NCBI GenBank assembly: GCA_005879605.1
Contig: VBKE01000014.1
Location: 1 to 46,071, forward strand
DNA from: Deltaproteobacteria bacterium
GTDB lineage: Bacteria; Desulfobacterota; Binatia; UBA9968
Reading direction: 5' to 3'
Length of the DNA stretch: 46,071 nucleotides
Part shown: one piece after another, positions 17,731 through 29,403 of the stretch
Numbering within the stretch: position 1 is the stretch's first letter
Layout of the letters: the number at the start of each line of letters is the position of its first letter
The notes under the pieces: generated by a model
What the model saw: the letters and a program-made list of their open reading frames with translations, nothing else
What the model was told of the DNA's origin: nothing
Databases searched by the model: none
Translations under genes and position numbers: made by a program

Positions 17731-19248
17731 TCAATCGGCATGGGTCGTCGGGAACATGAGCGACTTGACGGTTACCGGAATAACTTCAGTGATTCCGAGG
17801 CACTCGCCAATATCGATGTAGTCCAAGTCGCCCACCTCGATGCCATCGACCGCGATGACGTCACGGGCGACCTTGAATTCATCTTTCAAAATGCCGCCCA
17901 GGGATTTCGCCACATCGAGGTCCAACGTCAAATAGAGCGGGCATCTCGGATCGTCGGCTTCGCTGAGGACTTCGGCGATGCCTTCAGCAATCCGCCTCAC
18001 CGACTGATAATCCGGCACGCCGTTAACAGATAGCGACAACGCTAAGCCCGACGTAAAGCGCGGCAAGTCGAACTTTGCCAGCGCCTGTTTGAGCGCATCG
18101 CGCGGCGACTCACCATTGCGAATCGCGGCTTGGATGACCTTTAGACCGTGGACCGGCAGCGCCTTTAAATTGGAAATGTAGCTCGTGTTGCCGCTCGCTT
18201 GAATGGTGTATTCGCCGGCGCCAATAACCGTGGCGCGTATCCCTTCAATAGGCTCTCTTAAAACGTCCTTTGGAAGCCGTTGTAAATAGGCGCGCATGTT
18301 CTTGCCGAGTACCGGACCGATATCTCCATAGGCTTTGGGGTCGCGGTCGTAGACATGCTCCGAGACGCCGCCGGAGAACACGATATGCTGGATCTGGTCG
18401 AGGCCGCGATAATTGACAAATGGCGGGGTCACCATAAGCTGCTTGGCCATGGGGGAAGTCGGCCCTTGCTCGATAACTTCGAACAGGATCTTCGCCATGT
18501 AAGCACCGAAATCCTCTTTCATCTTGTCGGTGATCCTTTGGCCGAGCTCCACTGGATGACCAAGCTCTTTCATCATGATCCGACCGGCGTTTTCAATCCG
18601 CGTAATCGTCTCTTTCTCGTCGAACGCGATGAGCCGCGCGCCGACGTTGATTGCGGCAGTTTGCGTGACGACCCCGTCTTCAATGAGCGAGAACTTGGTG
18701 GTTCCGCCGCCCATGTCTACGTTCAGGACCATCTTATGCTCGCGCTTGGACAGATCTACAGCGCCACAGCCGTAGGCAGCGAGCAAAGCCTCGTGGTTGT
18801 GACCCGCCGCTGCGCAAATGAATTTGCCGGAGTATTTCGCGAAGAATTCAACAATGGGCTGAGCGTTTTCCTTCTTGAGCGCCTCGCCGGTGATGATCAC
18901 CGCGCCCGTGTCGACGTCTTCCGCCGTCAAGCCGGCCTCTTTATAGGCATCCTGAATAAATTGATTGACCTGGTCCGTATCGATCTTCGTCGCCGTCAGG
19001 TACGGAGTCAGCTTAATCGGGGAACGATAGAGCACCTCCCGATTGGTGACTTTGAACTTGCCCGAGAGCGATGCGCCCTGGCGCCGCAGCGTGATATGCG
19101 AAAAAATCAGATGGGAGGTGGAAGAGCCGATATCAATGCCCACGCTCTTGAGCGAGAACATCTCCAGTCCTTCGATGTCCGTGACAATCTCACCTTCCTT
19201 TATTTCGAAGTTTTCCGGATGGTCGTGATCGTAAATGTCGTCGTGCAT
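17731..19248 (-). CDS. EutA-like ethanolamine ammonia-lyase reactivase family protein (ASKHA ATPase)
   Basis: A 505-residue protein close to EutA, which reactivates B12-dependent ethanolamine ammonia-lyase by exchanging damaged cobalamin. The ASKHA phosphate motifs are SVGIDIGSSTSHLIF (residues 35-49) and VLNVDMGGGTTKFSL (about 184-198); EutA family blocks GAVIITGEALKKENAQP, HNHEALLAAYGCGA and ATVIGAGEYTIQASGNT are present. An acidic 30-residue N-terminal extension (MHDDIYDHDHPENFEI) precedes the core, and the C-terminus is longer than E. coli EutA. The ATG has GGGAGG upstream. No eutBC or other B12 lyase lies in the window. It sits between two paralogous double-cupins, so its client here is unknown. 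Confidence 0.85.
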   Translation of the reverse strand: MHDDIYDHDHPENFEIKEGEIVTDIEGLEMFSLKSVGIDIGSSTSHLIFSHITLRRQGASLSGKFKVTNREVLYRSPIKLTPYLTATKIDTDQVNQFIQDAYKEAGLTAEDVDTGAVIITGEALKKENAQPIVEFFAKYSGKFICAAAGHNHEALLAAYGCGAVDLSKREHKMVLNVDMGGGTTKFSLIEDGVVTQTAAINVGARLIAFDEKETITRIENAGRIMMKELGHPVELGQRITDKMKEDFGAYMAKILFEVIEQGPTSPMAKQLMVTPPFVNYRGLDQIQHIVFSGGVSEHVYDRDPKAYGDIGPVLGKNMRAYLQRLPKDVLREPIEGIRATVIGAGEYTIQASGNTSYISNLKALPVHGLKVIQAAIRNGESPRDALKQALAKFDLPRFTSGLALSLSVNGVPDYQSVRRIAEGIAEVLSEADDPRCPLYLTLDLDVAKSLGGILKDEFKVARDVIAVDGIEVGDLDYIDIGECLGITEVIPVTVKSLMFPTTHAD

Positions 19249-19302
19249 GAAACTGCCTCCCGTTCAGCTGATTTTCTCGATTTCTTCCTTTGCCCAATAA
19301 CA

Positions 19303-19332
19303 GGAATCCCCGCACTCGCGTGCAGGGATTCC
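19303..19332. terminator. Hairpin between double-cupin copy 2 and the EutA-like gene
   Basis: GGAATCCCCGCA and TGCAGGGATTCC form a 12-bp stem with one mismatch, 28 bases beyond the copy 2 stop codon. No long T-run follows on the minus strand, so termination may be partial. Confidence 0.5.
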
Positions 19333-19360
19333 GTATTCCAACTATTCGGTGGAGCGTGAT

Positions 19361-20494
19361 TTATTGTTTCCCCATGGCCTTGGACCATTCGTACTCGGGG
19401 TTGCTGTAACACTCCGCGGGCATGAGGCTCTTGATGCCCCGTTTAGCCAATTCCTCTTCGAACTTTTGACGGATGAATGGATCCTCGTTTGGATATTCGA
19501 TCTGATCCTTAGCGCGGTCTTCGATCTTCTCCGCATGGCCATGGAACTGCATCGGCGGATGGAGCGCCAGATATCGCGCCATGTCGCCGCCAGCATTGAA
19601 ATGCTGGTGAAACCACTTGTTGGGCGGCGTGACCATACTGCACTCGTGCCACGGGCAAACGATCTTCTCTTTGCCCTCTTCCCACATAATTGAATATCCT
19701 TCGCCCGCCGGAATGATGATGGCGCGGCCAGGGCCGTGCCGGTGCGCTTTCTTGTAAGTCTTCGGCGCGAAGACCGACATATGCGCGGTCAGTTCTGAAT
19801 TCGGAAACTGAATGAAGACGCTCTTGCCGCCGGCGCCGCGCCGCTCGTTGGCATCCAGCTTGTTCCAGGCGCGCATATCGGGAAAGAAGTTGCCATACCA
19901 GAAGCCGCGCAAGCCCAGGCCCTCGTCGAAATCTTTCGCTTGAATCAGCTTCGCTTCCGAGTAAAAGTCCCCGTCGGTGGCGCCGTTCTTGGCCTCGAAA
20001 GGATTGTTGAAATAAAGCTCCGGGTCGGGCAGAGCGGACATGGCCATGGGCATATAGCTGTAGTGGAGAAGCCGCACGGGCTTGTCGCCCTGCATGTTGC
20101 TAAAGACATGATAGTGATTGCGCGGAACGAGAAACAACGCGTGCTCTTGCCATTCGAAGCTCTTCTTTGCCTTTCCTTCGCCGGCCCAAACGGTCGTGAG
20201 ACCGCGCCCGGACAGTACATAGACCAATTCGTCCAGAGCAAATTTCACGGGTGGTAAGGACTTGCCAGGGGCAATCTCCGTCAACCGCGCCGAGGTAACG
20301 CCTTCCTGACCAAAGAGCTGGATGAATGCCGCCTTGCACTGGCGCTCTTCCCACCACTCCACATCAATCGTCCGCAAATCCTCGATGTAATAGCCCGTGT
20401 GGATGGGAATACCTACGGACTTCATCCAACGATCATAGGTGAATTCCTTACTCCACATGGTGACGACGGGTTCTTGCTTTGCGGTTTCGGCCAT
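19361..20494 (-). CDS. Double-cupin protein, copy 2
   Basis: A 377-residue protein with the same two-cupin layout as the gene at 16454-17581. Domain 1 shows FALDELVYVLSGRGLTTVW and LFLVPRNHYHVFSNM; domain 2 shows KKAHRHGPGRAIIIPAGEGYS and NKWFHQHFNAGG. Both end in the same motif, EWSKxMGKQ. The two must be products of duplication. AAGGAGG lies before ATG 20494. It starts only 22 bases after atpC on the same strand, so it can be transcribed by read-through from the ATP synthase operon, an unexpected neighbour for a metabolic cupin. The function is unknown. Confidence 0.85.
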   Translation of the reverse strand: MAETAKQEPVVTMWSKEFTYDRWMKSVGIPIHTGYYIEDLRTIDVEWWEERQCKAAFIQLFGQEGVTSARLTEIAPGKSLPPVKFALDELVYVLSGRGLTTVWAGEGKAKKSFEWQEHALFLVPRNHYHVFSNMQGDKPVRLLHYSYMPMAMSALPDPELYFNNPFEAKNGATDGDFYSEAKLIQAKDFDEGLGLRGFWYGNFFPDMRAWNKLDANERRGAGGKSVFIQFPNSELTAHMSVFAPKTYKKAHRHGPGRAIIIPAGEGYSIMWEEGKEKIVCPWHECSMVTPPNKWFHQHFNAGGDMARYLALHPPMQFHGHAEKIEDRAKDQIEYPNEDPFIRQKFEEELAKRGIKSLMPAECYSNPEYEWSKAMGKQ

Positions 20495-20516
20495 AAACGG
20501 TCCTCCTTATTTCTCT

Positions 20517-20933
20517 TTATCTTCTCACTTCTTTGCCGGCGACTTCAAGCCGAGCGTTAGCCCAGCGAAGAGCGGCTTCGGTGGAGTTGAAGTCCTTGTC
20601 TTCGTAATTCAGCTCACCGATCCTCTTTTCCGCATCATCCTTGGCCTGACGTGCGCGTCCCGTATCGATCTCGGACGCGAACTCGGCCGCAGGCGCCAGC
20701 ACGGTCATGACATTATCCAGCACTTCAGCATAACCACCGCTGACCGCCAAAAAATGCTTGCTCGCTCCTTGCTTATAGCTCATTTCGCCGGGCTCCAGCA
20801 GAGTTAAAAAGGCGATATGATTCGGCAGCACACCAAACTCACCCAATGCGCCGGGAGCGGTGACTTCGTCGACTTCTTCATCGACAACGAGCCGGCTGGG
20901 GGTTATCACCCTGAGTCTAAGCTGATCAGCCAT
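20517..20933 (-). CDS. atpC: ATP synthase F1 epsilon subunit
   Basis: This is the central-stalk subunit that couples rotation to catalysis and can inhibit ATP hydrolysis. The 138-residue protein starts MADQLRLRVITPSRLVVDEEVDEVTAPGALGEFGVLPNHIAFLT, the typical beta-sandwich, and ends in a helical domain. It is the last atp gene. A 122-base gap with an inverted repeat separates it from atpD, and a double-cupin gene follows 22 bases later. Confidence 0.95.
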   Translation of the reverse strand: MADQLRLRVITPSRLVVDEEVDEVTAPGALGEFGVLPNHIAFLTLLEPGEMSYKQGASKHFLAVSGGYAEVLDNVMTVLAPAAEFASEIDTGRARQAKDDAEKRIGELNYEDKDFNSTEAALRWANARLEVAGKEVRR

Positions 20934-20961
20934 GATTTTAACGATAGCGGATAGTTCTGTC

Positions 20962-21033
20962 TTGAACCGCTTGAACGTTTTGAACCGTTTGAACCATCCG
21001 TCACTGCTCGTTCAACCTGTTCAAGCGGTTCAA
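20962..21033. repeat. TTGAACCG-type inverted repeat between atpD and atpC
   Basis: TTGAACCGCTTGAAC (20962-20976) is a perfect reverse complement of GTTCAAGCGGTTCAA (21019-21033). Extra degenerate copies of TTGAACCG and its complement fill the loop, so the block is a nest of short repeats able to fold into one large hairpin. It lies inside the atp operon and looks like a dispersed intergenic palindromic element. A role in mRNA stability or attenuation before atpC is possible. Confidence 0.8.
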
Positions 21034-21055
21034 ACCGGTAACACCAGCTACCCTT

Positions 21056-23351
<2,296 letters not shown>

Positions 23352-23465
23352 TATTTTTCTGAGATTTCGGTTGCTAGTGTTCCGCTTGCTCGTGAGACGT
23401 TGTCATCCTGAACGAAGTGACACAACTCATACAGCACACGGTCGCTACTCGTTCTTCACTCGAAA

Positions 23466-24974
23466 CTACGCTTTGAATGTTCCCTTAAATTCTTCCAGTG
23501 CCTTATTCATCTTGGCGCGGAGATCGTTATCCAGTTCGCGCTTCTTGAGAATGTCGGCGAAAATTTCTGGATGCTTTGACTCAACGAAAGAGTAAAGTTC
23601 CTGCTCGTATTTCTTCAGCGCCGTCACCGGCAATTCATCGACGAAGCCGTTGGTGCCGGCGTAAATGATCAAAATTTGTCTTTCCACCGACAGGGGCTCG
23701 TACTGTCCTTGTTTTAACAGCTCGACGAGACGCGCGCCGCGATTGAGCTGGCGCTGCGTCGCTTGGTCCAAGTCAGAGCCGAACTGCGCAAAAGCCGCCA
23801 TTTCACGGTACTGAGCAAGCTCGAGTCGAAGGGTTCCTGCGACTTGCTTCATCGCCTTGATCTGCGCATTACCGCCGACCCGAGAGACCGAAATCCCGAC
23901 GTTAATCGCCGGCCTGACGCCCGAATAGAAAAGATCGCTCTCAAGAAAGATTTGACCGTCGGTAATGGAAATAACGTTGGTCGGAATGTATGCCGAAACG
24001 TCGCCCGCTTGGGTTTCGATAATCGGTAAAGCCGTCAGCGAACCGCCGCCGCGCGCATCGCTCATCTTCGCTGCCCGTTCGAGCAGCCGGGAATGGAGAT
24101 AAAAGACATCGCCGGGGAACGCTTCGCGTCCGGGCGGCCGGCGGAGCAGCAGAGAAAGCTGGCGATAAGCCACGGCGTGCTTAGAAAGATCGTCGTAAAT
24201 CAGCAGCGCATGGCCGCCGTTCTTGCGGATATCCTCGCCCATAGTGCAGCCGCTATAAGGGGCAATGTATTGCAATGGCGCGGATTCGGAGGCCGTGGCC
24301 GCTACCACGGTGGTGTAGTCCATGGCGCCTGATTCCCGGAGCTTATCGACGACTTGGGCGACCGTCGAACGCTTCTGACCGATCGCGACGTAAATGCAAA
24401 CGACATTGCCGCCCTTTTGGTTGATGATAGTATCAATGGCCACCGCGGTTTTACCCGTCTGGCGGTCACCGATGATGAGCTCGCGCTGTCCGCGACCAAT
24501 GGGAATCATGCCGTCGATCGCCTTCAAGCCGGTCTGCAATGGCTCTTTAACGGGCTGGCGCGCGACGATACCCGGCGCTTTGATCTCAATGCGCCGGCGC
24601 TCTTTGGTTTCGATGGGGCCGCGGCCGTCGATGGGCTCACCCAAGGCATTCACGACGCGACCGATGAGCGCCTTGCCCACCGGCACTTCGGCGATGCGAC
24701 CGGTGCGCTTCACCGTATCGCCCTCTTTGATCATGTGGGTTTCACCGAAAAGGGCGGCGCCGACGTTATCCTCTTCGAGGTTCAGCGCGACGCCGAAAAT
24801 CCCGTGGGGAAATTCCAGCAACTCGCCGGCGGCAACTTTGTCCAAACCGTAAACGCGCGCAATACCGTCGCCGGTGGAAAGGACGGTGCCGATTTCCTGG
24901 ATCTCGACCGTTTTCTCGTAGTCCCGAATCTGCTCTTTGATGATTCGGCTAATCTCCGCTGTCCCTATTTCCAT
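23466..24974 (-). CDS. atpA: ATP synthase F1 alpha subunit
   Basis: Regulatory nucleotide-binding subunit of F1, 502 residues. The P-loop GDRQTGKT is at residues 169-176. The alpha-specific [22 protein letters not shown] signature and N-terminal [14 protein letters not shown] that contacts delta are present. The ATG has AGGAGCG upstream. It is 10 bases after atpH. Confidence 0.97.
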   Translation of the reverse strand: MEIGTAEISRIIKEQIRDYEKTVEIQEIGTVLSTGDGIARVYGLDKVAAGELLEFPHGIFGVALNLEEDNVGAALFGETHMIKEGDTVKRTGRIAEVPVGKALIGRVVNALGEPIDGRGPIETKERRRIEIKAPGIVARQPVKEPLQTGLKAIDGMIPIGRGQRELIIGDRQTGKTAVAIDTIINQKGGNVVCIYVAIGQKRSTVAQVVDKLRESGAMDYTTVVAATASESAPLQYIAPYSGCTMGEDIRKNGGHALLIYDDLSKHAVAYRQLSLLLRRPPGREAFPGDVFYLHSRLLERAAKMSDARGGGSLTALPIIETQAGDVSAYIPTNVISITDGQIFLESDLFYSGVRPAINVGISVSRVGGNAQIKAMKQVAGTLRLELAQYREMAAFAQFGSDLDQATQRQLNRGARLVELLKQGQYEPLSVERQILIIYAGTNGFVDELPVTALKKYEQELYSFVESKHPEIFADILKKRELDNDLRAKMNKALEEFKGTFKA

Positions 24975-24984
24975 GGTTCGCTCC

Positions 24985-25527
24985 TTAGTATCCGCGCGCG
25001 ATGCGCTGTTTCATCTTTTCCAGTTGTGTCCGCACACTGCCGTCATAGATCGTGCCTTCCAATTCGACTAACAGGCCGCCGATGAGGCCGGGATCAGTTT
25101 CTTGCTGCAGCACCACTTCTCTGCTGGATATGCCGCCCAGTAGCTCGCGCAGGCGATTCAGCATTCCTGCCTCCAGCGGCCGCGCGCCGACTACTTTCGC
25201 CTCGACACGGCCCTCGACTTCATTTAAAAGACGGCGATAACAGGCGACGATGGACGGCAGGTAAGTGAGGCGGTCCCGGTCTAAAAGAAGCGACAGGAAA
25301 TGACCTGTAAGCGGGGAAAGCTGTTGAACCTCCACAATCTGAACGAGAACATTCTTGCGACTATCCAAACCGAAGGTCGGATTGGTCAAAACCCCCTGGA
25401 GCTCGGAGCTGCTGTACGCGGTGTAAAATTGCTCGATCTCCTGGCCGACCTTCTCTTCCTGGCCGGCCTCGCGAGCCAGTTGAAAGATTGCCCTGGTATA
25501 TCTCCGGCTTAAACTGCCTTCGATCAT
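24985..25527 (-). CDS. atpH: ATP synthase F1 delta subunit
   Basis: Delta (OSCP-like) stator subunit, 180 residues. It has the helical N-terminal domain [19 protein letters not shown] and the C-terminal signature [32 protein letters not shown]. It overlaps atpF by 4 bases, indicating translational coupling. Confidence 0.95.
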   Translation of the reverse strand: MIEGSLSRRYTRAIFQLAREAGQEEKVGQEIEQFYTAYSSSELQGVLTNPTFGLDSRKNVLVQIVEVQQLSPLTGHFLSLLLDRDRLTYLPSIVACYRRLLNEVEGRVEAKVVGARPLEAGMLNRLRELLGGISSREVVLQQETDPGLIGGLLVELEGTIYDGSVRTQLEKMKQRIARGY

Positions 25528-26072
25528 CGAACCTGTCCGATACTCTCAATGAAGTCTTCGACCAAACGACTTTGATCGGCTGGAGAAAGATGGCGTTGGA
25601 CCATCTCGCGCGCGCTGGCCTCGGCCTGGCTGGCCATCTCTTCACGGATCTTTTGCCGCGCCGTTCTGAACTCTTGATCAGCAAGAAACCGCGCGTCTTC
25701 CTTGATCTTAGCCGCCAGAGTTTCCGCCTCCCTGATGAGCTTAGTCTTTTCTCTTTCGCCCTCATCCCGCAGCGCCGCTTGGATCGACTGGACCTCTTGA
25801 ACCAGGCGCGCCAACCGTCCCTTGTAATCCTGGACCATCGCCTCCGCCTGCTGTTTTTTTGCGGCAGCCTCGTTGAGGGTCGCGAGGATCTCTTCGCGCC
25901 GCGCTTGGAGAAAATTACGGACGAGCGGAAGCGCGTAACGAACGAGGATGAAAGCAAAGATGAGAAAATTTCCGAGCGGAAACCAGATTTGATTGATGGA
26001 GGGCGCAGGGTGTTCCGCTTCCGCAGCCGATGCCCACGCCTGCGCAACGCCGAGCAGTTCAGCAAGGCTCAC
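25524..26072 (-). CDS. atpF: ATP synthase F0 subunit b
   Basis: Peripheral stalk subunit. The 182-residue protein has one membrane helix (about residues 30-47, IWFPLGNFLIFAFILVRY) followed by a long charged coiled coil and a C-terminal delta-contact region. An N-terminal segment precedes the membrane helix. Starts and stops overlap by 4 bases on both sides (atpF' and atpH). Confidence 0.92.
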   Translation of the reverse strand: MSLAELLGVAQAWASAAEAEHPAPSINQIWFPLGNFLIFAFILVRYALPLVRNFLQARREEILATLNEAAAKKQQAEAMVQDYKGRLARLVQEVQSIQAALRDEGEREKTKLIREAETLAAKIKEDARFLADQEFRTARQKIREEMASQAEASAREMVQRHLSPADQSRLVEDFIESIGQVR

Positions 26073-26497
26073 GCCACGTGCCTCCCGAGGATTTTCTCGA
26101 CCATTTCCTGGGCTACGGTTCTGGCTTCAGCCGCGGCGAGTTGCCGTTCTCTCTGCATTTGGCTCTCCACTTCGCGCCGCACCCCTTCCAGCATGCTCAT
26201 CGCCCCTTCGCGCGCCTGGGTCAAAAGTTTTTCGCGTTGTTGGCGCCCCTCTTGCAAAATCGCCTCTCTGGCGGCGTGACCAGCAGCCTGTGCTTGCGCG
26301 ATCTTCTCTTCGTATTGGGCCCGCAATCGCGCGCCTTCCTGCTCCAGGTCAGAGGAATCGTGTTGCGCGCCGGTGGTTCTGCGTTCCCGTTCATCGAGCA
26401 GGTTTAAATAGGGGCCGAAGAGAACCTTGCTAAGGATGATCCAAAGGACCAGAAACAGAACGATTTGATAAGCGATGGAGTAGTCTAAGGAGATCAT
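26069..26497 (-). CDS. ATP synthase F0 subunit b' (AtpX/AtpG-like)
   Basis: A second b-type stalk subunit, 142 residues: one N-terminal membrane helix (SIAYQIVLFLVLWIILSKVLFGPYL) then a coiled coil rich in Glu, Gln and Arg. A b plus b' heterodimer is known in cyanobacteria, alphaproteobacteria and many deltaproteobacteria. This is the first gene of the atp run here. The a (atpB) and c (atpE) genes are not in the window, so the operon is split. No strong ribosome binding site is seen. The 150-base gap to bactofilin includes a TATATATATATA run. Confidence 0.88.
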   Translation of the reverse strand: MISLDYSIAYQIVLFLVLWIILSKVLFGPYLNLLDERERRTTGAQHDSSDLEQEGARLRAQYEEKIAQAQAAGHAAREAILQEGRQQREKLLTQAREGAMSMLEGVRREVESQMQRERQLAAAEARTVAQEMVEKILGRHVA

Positions 26498-26650
26498 TTA
26501 CTAAGTTCCAAGCGCCGTGGCACTTGCGTCGTGTCTCAATCCACTCGGGCAATGGGCAACCCATGACCCGATAAAAAACCTACCTTCACCGATCGGTCTA
26601 TATATATATAAACGCAGGATAGAGGGACGGAATGAACGGCGAACCGAAGT

Positions 26651-27211
26651 CTATTTTTCGGAATCGGCCTGCAGTTTCGGCGCTTGGGCCGCCGCAGCTT
26701 TATCAGCACTGACGCCCTGTGAATTCGCGACTCCACTTTTTTGTTTTGTCACTCCCATGGAGCAGTCACCGTCAAACATCACGCCCTCTGTGATGATTAA
26801 TCGGGGGGTATCGATGTTGCCGTATAGCCGGGCCGGCGCAATGAGCTCGATCTTCTCTTTGGCCATCACATTACCTTCGACCCGGCCCTGAATGACGACA
26901 ACTTGGGCCGAGATTTTAGCTCGGACTTCGGCTCCTTCTCCAATGGTCAGCTTGCCGTGGCACTGGATTTCACCCTCCACGCTACCATCGATCCTGGCAG
27001 CCCCTTGAAAGCTCAGTTGGCCGGACACCCGGCTTCCCTTATGGAGAGCCGCCACGAGTCTCGATTCAACGGGACGCGGCGGCTCTTTCACCGGTACGGG
27101 TTCAGACGGAACAGGCTGAGCAGCTGCAGCGACCTGACGCGGCTCAGGAGCAGCGGGTCGCTCTTCTTCAGGGCCCTTTTTTCCACCAGGGTTTCGATCA
27201 AACCATGCCAT
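26651..27211 (-). CDS. Bactofilin
   Basis: A 186-residue polymer-forming cytoskeletal protein. The central bactofilin beta-helix runs from about residue 50 to 150 (SRVSGQLSFQGAARIDGSVEGEI, then LTIGEGAEVRAKISA and VVIQGRVEGNV), with repeated short G-x-hydrophobic rungs. A proline/alanine-rich N-terminal tail and a short polar C-terminal tail flank it. Bactofilins act in cell shape and, in some species, anchor ParABS partitioning machinery. Its place directly upstream of the atp genes and in the same region as parAB matches the order seen in several deltaproteobacteria. GGGGGA lies about ten bases before the ATG. Confidence 0.93.
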   Translation of the reverse strand: MAWFDRNPGGKKGPEEERPAAPEPRQVAAAAQPVPSEPVPVKEPPRPVESRLVAALHKGSRVSGQLSFQGAARIDGSVEGEIQCHGKLTIGEGAEVRAKISAQVVVIQGRVEGNVMAKEKIELIAPARLYGNIDTPRLIITEGVMFDGDCSMGVTKQKSGVANSQGVSADKAAAAQAPKLQADSEK

Positions 27212-27523
27212 TGAAATTGGATCCCCCTATTTGGGCAGATTTTGCTATAGCATCCAGGAATCTCATTGTCAAAAGACAGAAGCCGACCGGCCGCTTAGAT
27301 CTCATATCGAGTTGAGAAAAGTAGATTCCTTATTAGTTTTCTCCAAAACCCGACACCGTCAATACCCCTCGCTATCGACCTCTTCCTATCGCTTTGATAC
27401 GGGCGGCATATCTATTTGCATACAAAATCTCGCAGACAGCCTGCTCGGGTGCAAGAACATTTTCTTCTAAAGTTGTGCTTGACCGCCCGCAAGGCTTTGT
27501 TTAGCTTATGGCCTAGCGCAGCC
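27212..27523. other. Divergent intergenic region, no gene seen
   Basis: About 310 bases between bactofilin (minus strand) and the plus-strand binding-protein group. It probably holds promoters for both directions, but I see no clear -35/-10 pair, repeat or RNA structure to name. Confidence 0.5.
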
Positions 27524-27799
27524 ATGACTTATTCGCAATCGGTGCGGGCTGATGATGGTGGACAAAATTTCGACGATTTCGGTGAGGTCCCAGGTTTTGA
27601 GATCCACGATCTCGAAAGTCTGGATTATTCTTACCGGATCATGGTCGCGGACCTTCGGCCTGATCTCTTTCCCACTGAAGAGGCGATCGCCAACGTTCTC
27701 AAGACGATGAGCTACGAGGACCCGAGCTTTACATCCATCCCACTTCATAAATTTTTCGACCTTTCGTTTATACAGGAACTTAAGTCCGAATCTCGATGA
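27524..27799 (+). pseudogene. Possible C-terminal remnant of a periplasmic binding protein
   Basis: The reading frame gives up to 127 residues (91 from ATG 27524) with no ribosome binding site. The end, LFPTEEAIANVLKTMSYEDP then HKFFDLSFIQELKSE, resembles the closing helix and the FxDLSFIxEL tail of NMT1-type substrate-binding proteins, such as the two complete ones downstream. I infer a decayed or truncated relative, but a short unknown gene is also possible. Its stop overlaps the sequence just before the next gene's ribosome binding site. Confidence 0.35.
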
Positions 27800-27810
27800 G
27801 AGGAGCCAGT

Positions 27811-28758
27811 ATGCGGCAGGTTGTGATCGCTCTCGTGTCCTGCACTATCCTTTGCAGCGGAAAGGCACTGGCGGAGCCGGTTCGCGCCGCCTATCCCTCC
27901 GCTAACGTTCAATTTCTCCCCGCCTTCGTCTCGCTGGAAAAAGATTTCTACAAACGCGAAGGGCTGGACGCGGAGCTTATTTCGGTGCGCTCGGCCGTTA
28001 CTGCCGTTCAGGCCCTCGTCGGCAACCAGATCCATTTTATTTTCTCCGTTGGTCCGCAGATGCCGGCGATTTGGGAGGGAACAGATATCATCCTTCTCGC
28101 TCAGCAAGTGGGCCGGCCGACTTTCTCTCTGGTCGTGCGGCCCGAGATCCAGAAAGTCTCAGATCTCAAAGGAAAAAAGTTGGGGGTGAGCTTTGGCGGC
28201 TCTACCTCGGCCGGCATGAAGGCGCTGTTGGAACTTAACAAGATCAATCCGGACAAGGACGTAGAGTACGTCAATATCCCGGGCAACACGCCAAAGATCG
28301 CCGCCATGAAGCAAGGGATCGTCGTGGCGGGCCTGCTGGCGCCGCCCGCGGATTATATTGCCGTGCAATCGGGTCTCAAACGCCTGCTGAGTTTGGCCGA
28401 TGTCTTCAAGGACACATCCTTTACCGGACTGGCGGCCACAGGTAAGACCGTCAGAGAGAATCCGCAATTTGCAAAAAGAATGGTGCGCGCCATCGTGCGC
28501 GGCGTCTATCACACTCGCGACAACCCGGAGGACGCGATCCAAGTCATGATGAAACATCTGCGCATGGAGCGCGAAGCAGCGGTGGACGCCTATCAATTGA
28601 TCCGTGAATCGCTGAACCCCATCCCAACCGAAAAGGGCGTCGAGCTGATGGCACAGTGGCAAGCGATCGCTCTCAATACCAAGCCAAAGCGCAAACCTTC
28701 GGAATACATGGATTTGAGATTCGTCAACGAAGTGGTAGCAGAACTCGGACAAAAATGA
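27811..28758 (+). CDS. NMT1/SsuA-type ABC transporter substrate-binding protein 1
   Basis: Exported periplasmic binding protein of the NMT1/THI5/TauA class. The signal peptide is [23 protein letters not shown]. The mature part has the typical lobe start [25 protein letters not shown], then [15 protein letters not shown] and [22 protein letters not shown]. The ligand is unknown; relatives bind pyrimidine precursors, sulfonates or aromatic acids. ATG 27811 is used because GAGAGGAG is correctly spaced, not the in-frame ATG 27796. No permease or ATPase gene is nearby. Ten bases separate it from the cyclophilin gene. Confidence 0.88.
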   Translation: MRQVVIALVSCTILCSGKALAEPVRAAYPSANVQFLPAFVSLEKDFYKREGLDAELISVRSAVTAVQALVGNQIHFIFSVGPQMPAIWEGTDIILLAQQVGRPTFSLVVRPEIQKVSDLKGKKLGVSFGGSTSAGMKALLELNKINPDKDVEYVNIPGNTPKIAAMKQGIVVAGLLAPPADYIAVQSGLKRLLSLADVFKDTSFTGLAATGKTVRENPQFAKRMVRAIVRGVYHTRDNPEDAIQVMMKHLRMEREAAVDAYQLIRESLNPIPTEKGVELMAQWQAIALNTKPKRKPSEYMDLRFVNEVVAELGQK

Positions 28759-28768
28759 GGAGAAGAGA

Positions 28769-29368
28769 GTGAAGAGAATAATTCTAATAGGTGCATCGCT
28801 CGCCGCGGCGTTGTTTGCAATGAGCGCGCCGGCCCAGGAAAAAAAGGGTCTAGTGTATGCGACCTTGAAAACCAGCATGGGCGACATCGTCATTCAATTA
28901 TTTGACGACAAGGCGCCTAAGACGGTCGCTAACTTCGTTGGCTTGGCGAACGGGACTAAAGAGTGGACCGATCCCAAGACACGAGAGAAGACAAAACGGC
29001 CTCTCTACAACGGCACGATCTTTCATCGCGTCATTCCCGGCTTTATGATCCAAGGAGGCGATCCGTTAGGAAACGGCACCGGCGGTCCCGGCTATCAATT
29101 CGAGGATGAATTCCATCCCGATCTCAAACATTCCAAGCCCGGCATTCTCTCCATGGCCAACGCCGGACCCAACACCAATGGCAGTCAATTCTTCATCACC
29201 CTAGCCGCAACACCCTGGCTCGATGGCAAACACAGCGTCTTCGGCGAAGTTATCAAAGGGCAAACCGTGGTCGATGCGATCGGTAACGTCCCGCGTCATC
29301 TTCCTAATAACCGGCCCATGAAAGACGTGGTGCTGCAGGAAGTGACGATCTCGCGCGGCAGCTACTGA
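28769..29368 (+). CDS. Exported cyclophilin-type peptidyl-prolyl isomerase
   Basis: A 199-residue PPIase that catalyses proline isomerisation during folding of exported proteins. The signal peptide ([20 protein letters not shown]) is followed by the cyclophilin core: [36 protein letters not shown] with the catalytic Arg, [24 protein letters not shown]. The GTG start has AGGAGAAGA upstream. It is sandwiched between two periplasmic binding-protein genes in one operon, so folding of such proteins in the periplasm is a reasonable guess. Confidence 0.94.
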   Translation: MKRIILIGASLAAALFAMSAPAQEKKGLVYATLKTSMGDIVIQLFDDKAPKTVANFVGLANGTKEWTDPKTREKTKRPLYNGTIFHRVIPGFMIQGGDPLGNGTGGPGYQFEDEFHPDLKHSKPGILSMANAGPNTNGSQFFITLAATPWLDGKHSVFGEVIKGQTVVDAIGNVPRHLPNNRPMKDVVLQEVTISRGSY

Positions 29369-29403
29369 GCTCCTCATCAACTTCGCCGACACGGAGAGCT
29401 GAT

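Noticed and set aside
18355..19359. Plus-strand open frame of 334 codons
   Set aside because: Antisense to the EutA-like gene; the GC-rich codon pattern of the real gene keeps it open by chance.
23401..23421. TGTCATCCTGAACGAAGTGAC, resembling a common dispersed repeat
   Set aside because: Too short a match and no second copy or palindrome here to support a repeat call.
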